From Pseudoalteromonas galatheae (GTDB taxonomy: Bacteria > Pseudomonadota > Gammaproteobacteria > Enterobacterales > Alteromonadaceae), in the NCBI RefSeq assembly GCF_005886105.2, contig NZ_PNCO02000001.1:3820001-3884000 (forward strand): 64,000 bases of DNA, read 5' to 3'. Below the pieces are notes generated by a model. That model saw only the letters and a list, made by a program, of their open reading frames with translations. It was not told where the DNA came from and did no database searches. Positions 55,908 through 64,000 of the stretch are shown in pieces. Position numbers and translations under genes: made by a program. The first letter of the stretch is position 1, and the number at the start of each line of letters is the position of its first letter.

Positions 55908-58529
55908 TTGAAGTTGATGTCAAAATTGCTCGGGGGGCTGCTATTGCTGTTTTGTATGTCAGCACCAGCTAACGAGTTACCATATTATACTTTTTCTAAT
56001 CACAGTGCGGTGATGTTGATCATCGAACCCACGTCTGGAAAAATTTTAGATGCCAATAAGGCTGCCGCCGCATTTTATGGATACAGCGAGGCGGCTTTAG
56101 AGTCAAAGGCCATACAGGATATCAACTTATTTACCGCCGAACAGGTTGCTAATGAGCGCCAGGCAGCACTAAATGAGGGCCGTAATTATTTTATCTTCCA
56201 GCATCAGACGGCGGGCGGTAACGTGAAAACGGTAAGTGTGCACTCGACGCCGTTTGAAAATAGTGATGGTAAACCTAGGTTACTTTCCATCATCCAAGAT
56301 ATGAGCGAGCAGCGTAAGTTGCAGCAAGATCTCTGGCATTACCAAGCAAATCTTGAACAACAAGTCTTGCTACAGACTGAAAAAATCAAACAAGCCAATA
56401 TGGTGCAGGTCATTTTGTTAACGGCTGTGATAGCTGTTTTGATCCTGTTTATGGCAGTATTGATGACCATGTTGGTAAGGCTTAGACGTTCAAACCAGCG
56501 CGCACAAGCTCAAGGCGCGAAACTCAGTGCTATTTTTGATTGTATGACCGCATACTTGGTGTTTACCGATGAAACACACCATATTGAAGCCGTGAATGGA
56601 ACTGTATTAAAGGATTTTGATAGCTTAGAAGCGTTAAGATCAAAATCTATTTATACCTTATTTGATGTTCTCGATAGTGAAAAGTTGCTAGCGGAAGGAA
56701 CGCTTGAGTGCCAACTTGATGCGCGTTTTGGCTATTGTAATGTTCGAGTTTCGTGTGCCCCCGTAGTCAGTGAAACGCAAGCTAAGCTTGGCTTCATTTA
56801 TGTTATTCAAGACATCACAGAAGAGCTTGAGAATGAGCGAGAGCAGCGTTTAGCAAGCACGGTATTTGCGACAACCACAGAAGGCGTGTTGGTCTCCAAC
56901 AAGCATAATCAAATCCAAATGGTAAATCGCGCGTTTAGCGAGATCACAGGCTATGGTATGGAGGAAGTGATAGGTGAAACACCAGCCTTACTGAATTCAG
57001 GGCGTCATGATGAGCGATTTTTCAATACGCTATATGATGATTTGATTAACAGAGGCCATTGGGAAGGAGAAATTTGGAACAAGCGCAAAAATGGTGAAAT
57101 CTATCCAAGTTGGTTGCAGGTGTCAGCTGTGTTTAATGAGGCTCGGGAAATTGATATGTATGTTGCGCTATTTAGCGACATTACCTCGAGAAAACGCAAC
57201 GAACAGTTGATGTGGCAACAAGCCAACTTTGATAGCTTGACGGGCCTTGCAAACCGCCATCATTATCACGTTAAGTTTGATTTAGCATTGAAGCGAGCAG
57301 CTCAGCTAGAAGAACGCTTTGCGATTTGTTTTATCGATCTTGACCGCTTTAAAGCAGTAAATGATACGCTTGGGCACCATATTGGTGATTTACTACTCAA
57401 AGAGGCTGCAAACCGTATTAATGAGTGCGTGCGAAGCTCTGATACCGTTGCAAGATTAGGTGGGGACGAGTTTGCGTTACTGCTACAAGATATCAGCTCT
57501 ATCAGTGATTTAGAGCTGGTTGCGACTAAGATTTTACGCGCGTTAGCCAACCCTTTTCATTTGGAAGGGCACGAAGCTTATGTCTCTGGTAGTATGGGGA
57601 TCACTTTCTATCCAGATGATGGAACCGATCGTAAAGTGTTGCTACGTAACGCAGACAGTGCAATGTATAAAGCGAAGGAGCATGGTCGTGACTGCTTTCA
57701 ATTTTATACCTCTGCGATGCATCAACATGCCAAAGCGCGTAGCGTCTTAGAAAGTGCCTTGCATAAAGCACTATCAAATCGTGAATTGTCACTGGTATAC
57801 CAGCCTATTTTTTCACAGCTTGGCAACGGCGACCTCGTTGGCTGTGAGGTATTGTTACGATGGAAAAGTGAATTGCTGGGCCATGTTTCACCCGACCAGT
57901 TTATCCCTGTCTGCGAGGAGTTGGGTCTTATCTTACCGATTGGGGAGTGGGTGCTTTATCATGCTTGCTCTCAAGTTAAAGCTTGGCAAGACAGCTATGG
58001 TAGACCCTTATTCATTGCGGTTAACGTCTCTAGTATTCAGTTCAAACGCCAAGATATGGTCGAAGTAGTAAGAAAAGTGCTTAGAGATACCAAACTGGAA
58101 GCAAAACACCTGACATTAGAAATCACGGAGTCGGTACTGGTTGAAAACTCAGACAAAATATTGTCGCAATTAAAAGCATTAAGAGAGATGGGCGTGGAAT
58201 TGGCGATTGACGATTTTGGCACTGGGTACTCGTCGTTAAGTTATCTCAAGCGCTTCCCGCTTTCTAAATTAAAAATTGATAGAACCTTTATTCGTGACTT
58301 ACCTGAAGATGAAGAAGACAAAGCGCTCGTCAGTGCGATAATCTTGATGGCGCACAAGTTGAATTTAAAAGTGATTGCGGAAGGGGTTGAAACCCCAGCG
58401 CAGTCGATGTTCTTAAAAAGCTTGCTCTGTGATATGACGCAAGGCTATTTTCACTCTAAGCCCGTGGCACAACAAGAGTTTGAAGCAAACGTTTTAACCA
58501 TGCAGTATCACAAACAAAGCCACAGTTAA
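55908..58529 (+). CDS. Membrane PAS-GGDEF-EAL cyclic-di-GMP protein (873 aa)
   Basis: An N-terminal signal or anchor, a first PAS (about 30-145), a membrane helix (about 165-190), two more PAS-like domains to about 430, then GGDEF at residues 518-522 with the upstream I-site RSSD and an EAL domain with EVLLRW (variant of EALLRW), IDDFGTGYSSLSYL, and KIDRTFIRDL. Both domains look potentially active, so it may make or break c-di-GMP. The start is TTG 55908 seven bases after GAGGGG; ATG 55917 is an alternative but poorly spaced. Confidence 0.92.
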   Translation: MKLMSKLLGGLLLLFCMSAPANELPYYTFSNHSAVMLIIEPTSGKILDANKAAAAFYGYSEAALESKAIQDINLFTAEQVANERQAALNEGRNYFIFQHQTAGGNVKTVSVHSTPFENSDGKPRLLSIIQDMSEQRKLQQDLWHYQANLEQQVLLQTEKIKQANMVQVILLTAVIAVLILFMAVLMTMLVRLRRSNQRAQAQGAKLSAIFDCMTAYLVFTDETHHIEAVNGTVLKDFDSLEALRSKSIYTLFDVLDSEKLLAEGTLECQLDARFGYCNVRVSCAPVVSETQAKLGFIYVIQDITEELENEREQRLASTVFATTTEGVLVSNKHNQIQMVNRAFSEITGYGMEEVIGETPALLNSGRHDERFFNTLYDDLINRGHWEGEIWNKRKNGEIYPSWLQVSAVFNEAREIDMYVALFSDITSRKRNEQLMWQQANFDSLTGLANRHHYHVKFDLALKRAAQLEERFAICFIDLDRFKAVNDTLGHHIGDLLLKEAANRINECVRSSDTVARLGGDEFALLLQDISSISDLELVATKILRALANPFHLEGHEAYVSGSMGITFYPDDGTDRKVLLRNADSAMYKAKEHGRDCFQFYTSAMHQHAKARSVLESALHKALSNRELSLVYQPIFSQLGNGDLVGCEVLLRWKSELLGHVSPDQFIPVCEELGLILPIGEWVLYHACSQVKAWQDSYGRPLFIAVNVSSIQFKRQDMVEVVRKVLRDTKLEAKHLTLEITESVLVENSDKILSQLKALREMGVELAIDDFGTGYSSLSYLKRFPLSKLKIDRTFIRDLPEDEEDKALVSAIILMAHKLNLKVIAEGVETPAQSMFLKSLLCDMTQGYFHSKPVAQQEFEANVLTMQYHKQSHS

Positions 58530-59296
58530 CAGGGGTGATCTTGGCATAACTTAGCCAGAGCCGTTTGTGCTTTATAATTACCTTGCTCTGCGGCAAGTTT
58601 AAGCCAGTGGATAGCTTTTTTAATGTCTTTTTCACCGCCTTCACCGTCACGTAGCATTGTTGCGTAGTTATATTGCGCCCACGAATTGCCGGTTTTAGCC
58701 GCTGCTGCAAATCCCATTTTTGCTTCTTCAAAATCTCCTTGGCTGTAAGCGCGAATTGCTTCTTGGTTCTGTGCTGAGATATTAGGTCCGTTATACAGTG
58801 GCTTCGGCTTTTTAAACCTTTGTCTAACAACGCCGCCAAGTACATGGATCCCTACGGGTCTGTAGACGGAAACAATCATTTCATCGTCAAGTAAGTCTAA
58901 TAGGTTGTCTTTTTCTAATGTCAGTCTTTGTGGCTTAAAATAATGATCGGTCATTAGCATGCTGACACGTATATCTCTGGTGATGTTACGCATCGTACGA
59001 TAAGTGTAGGCACTTTCTTTCACTTCAATGTTTTCGTCTGTCAGCTCAGTAATTTGTAATACCTGAAAAGCGGGTTCATAGACTTGCTCTGTGTTTTTAC
59101 CAGCATCAAAAATAATCAGGTCGTCGATTTGTGGAGACGCTAAATACGTTTTATAACTAGCGACTTGTTGTTGGTGTTGGTTAAAAAAGTAAAGTGCAAT
59201 AGTGACCACAATCAGTGCCGACACGGCAACTTTATATTTACTGATAAAGTTGAATATTGTGTCGTAAAAGGAAAAGAGTACGCTTTTGATTTCCAT
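58526..59296 (-). CDS. Membrane-anchored Sel1/TPR repeat protein (256 aa)
   Basis: One membrane helix (about 23-42) is followed by a domain of unknown type (about 50-165). The end has Sel1-like repeats: AIRAYSQGDFEEAKMGFAAA, NSWAQYNYATMLRDGEG and IKKAIHWLKLAAEQGNYKAQTALAKL. Sel1 repeats mediate protein contacts. The stop overlaps that of the GGDEF/EAL gene by 4 bases. Function unknown. Confidence 0.82.
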   Translation of the reverse strand: MEIKSVLFSFYDTIFNFISKYKVAVSALIVVTIALYFFNQHQQQVASYKTYLASPQIDDLIIFDAGKNTEQVYEPAFQVLQITELTDENIEVKESAYTYRTMRNITRDIRVSMLMTDHYFKPQRLTLEKDNLLDLLDDEMIVSVYRPVGIHVLGGVVRQRFKKPKPLYNGPNISAQNQEAIRAYSQGDFEEAKMGFAAAAKTGNSWAQYNYATMLRDGEGGEKDIKKAIHWLKLAAEQGNYKAQTALAKLCQDHPC

Positions 59297-59349
59297 ATTC
59301 TAATAATTAGTCATGTATGGGTATGTCTAAAGTAGGCAACTTGAGTGTA

Positions 59350-59371
59350 GGGGACAAGCATACTTGTCCCC
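59350..59371. other. Perfect hairpin downstream of the M28 peptidase gene
   Basis: GGGGACAAG-CATA-CTTGTCCCC gives nine perfect pairs. It is 14 bases after the M28 gene stop, on the minus strand, with no T-run. It may stabilise the mRNA end. Confidence 0.55.
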
Positions 59372-59385
59372 ATAAATGTAAGATT

Positions 59386-60780
59386 TTATTTCCCAGCCAT
59401 TTTCGTTTTAGCGTCGGCAGCCATTAAGGCAAATACGGCGTACGCTGCAGTGTTTTGCTTTAACTTTGCCGGATCGACTTTATCAAGTGTGTCATCAGCT
59501 GTGTGGTGATAATCAAAATAGTCCGTGCCATCTTGATGTAACGCGAAGATTGGCGCTGATGTAGTATTTTTAAGCGGAATTAAGTCGGGGCCACCATGTG
59601 CGCTATTTTTACCAATATAAGTAACACCGAGTGGTGCCAACTGTTTAGCAATCTCACGCACGACTGGTAAAGAAGCTGCATTTACGTTTGACTCAAACGC
59701 ATAGACTACATCTGCACCAAAGTCGGACTCTGACGCGGCCACAATGCGGTCTAATTCTGCCTGATGCTTTTTAAAATAAGCTTTTGCGCCCCAAAGACCC
59801 AGCTCTTCTGCTGCAAATAGGACTACGCGAACACTGCGTTTAGGGCGTTTTACGTCGGCAATATGTTTAGCTGCTGCCATCGTTAATGCAACACCAGCGC
59901 CATCATCGAGTGCACCAGTACCCAGATCCCAAGAATCTAAGTGACCACCAATCAAGACATACTGCTCTGGAAATTCAGTACCCGTGAATTCGCCGATGAC
60001 GTTGTAACTGGTTCCTTCCCCTAAGTCCTCGGTTTGAATATTTAGCGCGACTTTAACGGCATGACCGGAGTTGATAAGGCGTGCTAGCTGATCCGCATCT
60101 GGGTTCGCAACTGCAGTAGACGGGATCTTTGTCACTCCCGCTTTATAGTGACTGCCGCCAGTGTGCGCGAAGCGGTGATGGCTGGTGCTGACTGAGCGCA
60201 TCATATAAGCGATAGCGCCTTTTTTTGCCGCTTCTACGGCGCCGCTATTACGAGCTCTTACCGCCGGTCCATAGCCATTACCATCAATGTCGCGGTTCAT
60301 GCGGTAATTAATAAAAGCTATTTTACCTTTTAAGCTATTGTCTGGCGCGGCAATCAGCTCATCGAGAGTTTCAAATAAAACTACCTCACCACTTAGCCCA
60401 TCTTTTGGTGTGCTGACGCTGTTACCGAGTGCCGTAAGGTGTAGCGGTTGTTCGCTCGGTATCAGTATTTTTGCAGACTCATGGTAGCGGCGCCATTCAG
60501 GAAAGGTCGCTTCCTCAAGCCAGACTTTGTCAAATCCCAATTGCTCAAGTTGTTTCTGTGCCCAAGCTACCGCTTTTTTATCATTTTCGGTACCCGGTAA
60601 GCGTGGGCCTACTTCTGTGGTGAGGGATTCTAGTAGTTGCCAACTTAGGTTGCTGTGGCTTGCCGCTTCTCTGACTTGTTTAACTTGTTCTAATTGTTGT
60701 GTAGTAAATTCTTCGGCTTGTAGTGCTGTACTCAAACCTGCGCTTAATAAACCAAATGCCAATAGTGATTTAAACTTCAT
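59386..60780 (-). CDS. M28 family metallopeptidase (464 aa)
   Basis: A signal peptide (MKFKSLLAFGLLSAGLSTALQA) predicts export. The zinc-peptidase core has GGHLDSWDLGTGALDDGAG (His and Asp ligands), FAAEELGLWGA (Glu pair), and HHTADDT (late His). A PA-like insertion (about 120-230) is likely. The ATG at 60780 has AAGGAT before it and starts the signal peptide; a longer frame from 60870 would prepend 30 residues that hide it. Cleaves amino acids or small peptides from the N-terminus outside the cytosol. Confidence 0.92.
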   Translation of the reverse strand: MKFKSLLAFGLLSAGLSTALQAEEFTTQQLEQVKQVREAASHSNLSWQLLESLTTEVGPRLPGTENDKKAVAWAQKQLEQLGFDKVWLEEATFPEWRRYHESAKILIPSEQPLHLTALGNSVSTPKDGLSGEVVLFETLDELIAAPDNSLKGKIAFINYRMNRDIDGNGYGPAVRARNSGAVEAAKKGAIAYMMRSVSTSHHRFAHTGGSHYKAGVTKIPSTAVANPDADQLARLINSGHAVKVALNIQTEDLGEGTSYNVIGEFTGTEFPEQYVLIGGHLDSWDLGTGALDDGAGVALTMAAAKHIADVKRPKRSVRVVLFAAEELGLWGAKAYFKKHQAELDRIVAASESDFGADVVYAFESNVNAASLPVVREIAKQLAPLGVTYIGKNSAHGGPDLIPLKNTTSAPIFALHQDGTDYFDYHHTADDTLDKVDPAKLKQNTAAYAVFALMAADAKTKMAGK

Positions 60781-60971
60781 GATAATCCTTGGTAAAAATG
60801 GAGTTACCGAGAGATTAAAGCATAAATTTTGATGTAAGTCCGTGTATTGCGATGAGGATAACTCATCCACAATCTAGGGGCGCTTTATCTTGGAATAATA
60901 GAGTAAAGCGGTTAGCGAATTTACACATTTGGTATAAAATACGCGATTAAGATAGCGAATAGGAAAGCACT

Positions 60972-62354
60972 GTGTCGATCACTTCATTTTCTCAATTACC
61001 TCTAAACCAAGCGCTTGCTCAGCGCCTTGTAGATCTTAACTACGTGGTGCCAACGGCAGTACAGTCTGCGAGTTTAGCACTGGCGTTGACTGGACAAGAT
61101 TTAGTCGTGAAAGGGAAAACTGGATCTGGCAAAACACTGGTGTTCTCACTTGCGCTGCTGAATAAGCTGCAGCCCGAGTGCAATGAAGTTCAGGCTTTGG
61201 TGTTATGTCCAACGAGAGAGTTGGCTGATCAAGTCGCACAAGAGATCAGAAAAGTTGCGGCTCTAATTAATAACGTCAAAGTGCAAACACTCTGCGGAGG
61301 AATGCCAATTGAACCTCAAACACGGGCGTTGCAACATGGTGCGCATATTGTTGTTGGTACACCTGGTCGGGTTGAAGAGCATGTTTTTAATGGCTCACTC
61401 ATGCTAACTGAAACGCAGACTGTGGTATTCGACGAAGCTGATCAGATGCTGGATATGGGCTTTACTGAAACGCTAGAAAGCATTTTAGTGTATGTGGCTG
61501 AAGTTCGACAAACACTAATGTTTAGTGCGACTTACCCAGACAAGATCATGAAACTGGCTAAGCAATATATGCGTGAGCCAGAGTTTGTTGAAGCGAAAGA
61601 AGAACAAGCACACCACAGCATTAAGCAAACCTTTTATAAATTAGACAACAATAAAATGCGCTTTAACGCACTGAGAGTGCTGTTAATGCAGCACCAGCCG
61701 CAAAGCTGTATCGTTTTTTGTAATACCAAAGCTGAGACTAAGCGACTATTCGAAGAATTACGCCAGACCGGACTTGCTTGTGTCGAGTTACATGGCGATT
61801 TAGATCAAGGTGAGCGTGAGTGGTCATTGCTCACTTTTGCCAATAAGAGTGCCAATATTTTAGTTGCCACTGACGTTGCTGCTCGAGGGCTCGACGTTGA
61901 GGAAGTTGAGCTTGTGGTTAACTATCATTTGGCGCTTGAGCCGCAGACGCATATTCACCGTGTTGGTCGCACGGGTCGGGGTGAGCACAAAGGTATCGCA
62001 GTATCTCTTTATGGAGAAAAAGAAGCCTTCAAAATAAAACAGTTAGCGGAAATATATGGTCAAGAGCTAAAACATGGCACGTTGCCGGGTCATTCACTAC
62101 TCGAAAAGCCAGCCTACAAGTCGAACATGGTGACCCTCATGATTGAAGGTGGAAAGCAGCAAAAGCTCCGCAAAGGAGATATCGTAGGTAGTTTGACGGG
62201 TGAAGAGGGGATTAGCTTTAAGCAAATTGGTAAGATCAATATTTATGACGTGCAAACATTCGTGGCGGTAAAACGCGAGGCAGTAAAGCCTGCACTACGT
62301 AAGCTTAACAATAGTAAGATTAAAAATAAGCGTTATAAAGCCTTACGTGCTTAA
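60972..62354 (+). CDS. dbpA: ATP-dependent RNA helicase DbpA
   Basis: DEAD-box helicase with KGKTGSGKTLVFSL (Walker A), PTRELADQ, VFDEADQMLDMGF (DEAD), FSATYP (SAT) and HRVGRTGRGEHKG. The last about 70 residues (VTLMIEGGKQQKLRKGDIVGSL...) are the DbpA RNA-binding domain, which recognises 23S hairpin 92. 460 residues. GTG start with AGGAAAG before it. Its end overlaps that of the convergent DnaJ-like gene by 12 bases. Confidence 0.93.
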   Translation: MSITSFSQLPLNQALAQRLVDLNYVVPTAVQSASLALALTGQDLVVKGKTGSGKTLVFSLALLNKLQPECNEVQALVLCPTRELADQVAQEIRKVAALINNVKVQTLCGGMPIEPQTRALQHGAHIVVGTPGRVEEHVFNGSLMLTETQTVVFDEADQMLDMGFTETLESILVYVAEVRQTLMFSATYPDKIMKLAKQYMREPEFVEAKEEQAHHSIKQTFYKLDNNKMRFNALRVLLMQHQPQSCIVFCNTKAETKRLFEELRQTGLACVELHGDLDQGEREWSLLTFANKSANILVATDVAARGLDVEEVELVVNYHLALEPQTHIHRVGRTGRGEHKGIAVSLYGEKEAFKIKQLAEIYGQELKHGTLPGHSLLEKPAYKSNMVTLMIEGGKQQKLRKGDIVGSLTGEEGISFKQIGKINIYDVQTFVAVKREAVKPALRKLNNSKIKNKRYKALRA

Positions 62355-62927
62355 GGTCTGTTTAAGTATCTCATACTCATTCATCAAGCGTTTGAAAGTC
62401 TCCTCATCACCTGATTTATCTGGGTGATGAGTCAGAGCCAGTTTTCTCCAACATTGGCTTAACACCCTGCGATCATAACTGTTAGGCAGTCGCCAGCGTG
62501 TTTTAATCGCGTTTAATTCGTCAGCCTTGATATCAATTTGCCGGCGAGCGCCATTGAATGCAAAGCGCTGCCAAAAGTTATCCAACAGAGCACTCACTTC
62601 TTCACCACTGGTTTCGTAATGCTGCCAGTCTAAGTAGTAACTTCTGAGTGGATCATCTAATGCTAATTGATGCTCACCTGAATGTGGTGACAGATAAATA
62701 TTGAGTGCTTCAACATGCAGGTATTGGCCTTCGGCGAATACCTCTTGCTGAAGTTGATAAAGAGCATTCATGATCAAGAAGTTACGCTTGAAGAGGTTTT
62801 TATTTTCATCTTCATCAAGGCGAGGCAGTTGCTGTTGCTCCATCAGGGCGGCGGCAATAGTGTGCACTTTTAAAGATTGATTTTGACAAATTAATCTAAA
62901 AATAACATCTGTTAGCGGATTGAACAT
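62343..62927 (-). CDS. DnaJ-related protein with C-terminal J domain (194 aa)
   Basis: The N-terminal region (about 1-130) resembles the DnaJ-related family (PF12339). The end is a J domain: SQCWRKLALTHHPDKSGDEE, with the HPD tripeptide that stimulates Hsp70. A J domain at the C-terminus is atypical for DnaJ. Likely a DnaK co-chaperone with an unknown client. Confidence 0.85.
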   Translation of the reverse strand: MFNPLTDVIFRLICQNQSLKVHTIAAALMEQQQLPRLDEDENKNLFKRNFLIMNALYQLQQEVFAEGQYLHVEALNIYLSPHSGEHQLALDDPLRSYYLDWQHYETSGEEVSALLDNFWQRFAFNGARRQIDIKADELNAIKTRWRLPNSYDRRVLSQCWRKLALTHHPDKSGDEETFKRLMNEYEILKQTLST

Positions 62928-62998
62928 TGTCGGCTCTTTAGTCTTGGTGTATCTTCACACTACCACGCAGACTAAATGATAGGCAACGGAGAGCAAGA

Positions 62999-64000
62999 AT
63001 GAAATTATGGGGGCAACAAAAGCCATGGTCTGTGATTGTTTGTTGTCTGTTTCTTTCAAGTTCCTTTTGCGCCGACGCTGCGTTAAACAGTATTACATTT
63101 GCTGAACGTGTTGCGGAGGTAAAGCAAACCTCTGATTGGCAACAACAAAAGATCCTTGGAGCTGAGTTACTTGGTGAGCAAGGACTGGAAAAGGCTAGCA
63201 GAATTGATCTTTTGCTTAGCCTCGGTAAGTCTGCTTATCAACAGAATCATTTCAAAGATGCACTTACCTTTCTTAATCAGCTAGAACAGCTAACGCAACA
63301 GAATACATTGAGTGACAACCATTTTAATGCGGTAAAAGTCCAAGGTATTTGCTATTTTTATCTAGGCCATTATCAGCAGGCTATAGATTTTTATTCACGG
63401 GCATTGGCGTTGGCCAAGCAACGTAACGTCCCGATAGAAGTGGCGAATTTATATAGCAACTTAGGACTAGCCTACTTTAATAGCTTTACGCTCGATTTGG
63501 CATTGCAAAATTTTCTAAAAGCGGATGAGTTATATCAAGAGTTTGGTAATGCTCAAGATCATGCTGATATCCTTTTGAACATATCAGGTGTTTATATCCG
63601 TCAAGCTGCTTACGAAAAAGCGGAAGAGATGCTCCATGATGCGCTAAGCGCATTCGTCGAGTTAAACGATGAATATGGTGCGGCGCTGGCCCAAGCTGAC
63701 CTTGGGGTGCTGTACACGGAGACTAAGCGTCCAGCGCTTGCTAAAGCTTCTTATCAAGCGGCAATTGCTTATTATGAAACCCAGAATGATGTTCGTCATC
63801 TATCATTTGAATATGGCAACCTTGCTTTATTAAGTTATTCACAAAACCAATTAGAACTTGCCGAAAAAGAAGCAAACTTCGCGCTCTACTATGCCGAAAA
63901 GTCACAAAACCCTGCCAACCTTATGGAAGCTCAATTTATCTTGGCAAAGATTTTCTTTGCGCAAGGCAGACTGGATGAAGCTTTGACTAATGCAGAGCAT
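62999..64000 (+). CDS. Exported TPR-repeat protein, partial (first 334 residues)
   Basis: ATG 62999 has GGAG about eight bases before it. The frame is open to the window end, so the C-terminus is missing. A signal peptide (WSVIVCCLFLSSSFCADA) is followed by several TPR-like repeats (DALTFLNQLEQL, AIDFYSRALALAKQ, NLYSNLGLAYFNS, AEEMLHDALSAF, AKASYQAAIAYYE). In related marine bacteria such proteins often continue into a GGDEF or kinase domain. Domain content past 64000 is unknown. Confidence 0.85.
   Translation, partial: MKLWGQQKPWSVIVCCLFLSSSFCADAALNSITFAERVAEVKQTSDWQQQKILGAELLGEQGLEKASRIDLLLSLGKSAYQQNHFKDALTFLNQLEQLTQQNTLSDNHFNAVKVQGICYFYLGHYQQAIDFYSRALALAKQRNVPIEVANLYSNLGLAYFNSFTLDLALQNFLKADELYQEFGNAQDHADILLNISGVYIRQAAYEKAEEMLHDALSAFVELNDEYGAALAQADLGVLYTETKRPALAKASYQAAIAYYETQNDVRHLSFEYGNLALLSYSQNQLELAEKEANFALYYAEKSQNPANLMEAQFILAKIFFAQGRLDEALTNAEH

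Overview
The window looks like chromosomal DNA of a marine gammaproteobacterium of the Alteromonadales, most likely Pseudoalteromonas. Reasons are the rRNA sequences, moderate GC content, Alteromonadales-type proteins throughout, and gene neighbourhoods such as lptM-lysA-dapF-DUF484-xerC-yigB with divergent cyaY, hemC-hemDX-hemY, and ubiD-fre. The species cannot be named from this sequence. The density of housekeeping genes and of loci often found near the origin (cyaY, dapF-xerC, hemCDXY, ubiD-fre) suggests an origin-proximal region. I see no prophage, insertion sequence, CRISPR array or known defence island.

Layout. 1-3530: the end of an rRNA operon (16S 3' end, tRNA-less spacer, 23S, 5S, intrinsic terminator). 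3561-3915: three tandem 140-bp units made of paired REP-like hairpins. 4-7.3 kb: a small membrane protein, two paralogous lipoproteins, and a fagA-fumC pair under a near-consensus Fur box. 7.5-14.1 kb: a DUF938 methyltransferase, a coupled FemAB-like/secreted-hydrolase pair, an AsnC-type regulator divergent from an indoleamine-2,3-dioxygenase-like heme protein coupled to a kynureninase-like enzyme, and a metallo-beta-lactamase-fold hydrolase. 14.2-14.8 kb: two tRNA-Ser genes and a 48-residue ORF. 15-25.3 kb: lipid kinase, EamA exporter with divergent MocR regulator, small envelope proteins, cytochrome c', the folM-folE-folX tetrahydromonapterin operon, nadE and yceH. 25.4-34.3 kb: hybrid histidine kinase, penicillin-acylase-type hydrolase, diguanylate cyclase, and a GNAT-nitrilase fusion followed by a guanidinium exporter. 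34.3-41 kb: transporters, a pseudouridine synthase, an RmlD-like reductase and an orphan secreted protein. 41-46.7 kb: yigB-xerC-DUF484-dapF-lysA-lptM, then cyaY and an esterase. 46.8-51.7 kb: a DUF2914 protein with a hexanucleotide repeat and the heme operon hemC-hemDX-hemY. 51.7-64 kb: adenosine deaminase, CBS protein, fre-ubiD, a GGDEF/EAL protein, a Sel1 protein, an M28 peptidase, dbpA, a DnaJ-like protein, and a TPR protein cut by the window edge.

Shared themes. Iron: Fur-controlled fagA-fumC. Pterins: folM-folE-folX. Heme and diaminopimelate/lysine synthesis. Cyclic-di-GMP: two proteins, one with and one without an inhibitory site. Tryptophan-type metabolism: the IDO-like and kynureninase-like pair. 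That pair, lying divergent to its own AsnC-type regulator and without a visible formamidase, is the best candidate for an under-described pathway. All genes are intact except those cut by the window ends. Functions are inferred from sequence alone; no database search was possible.
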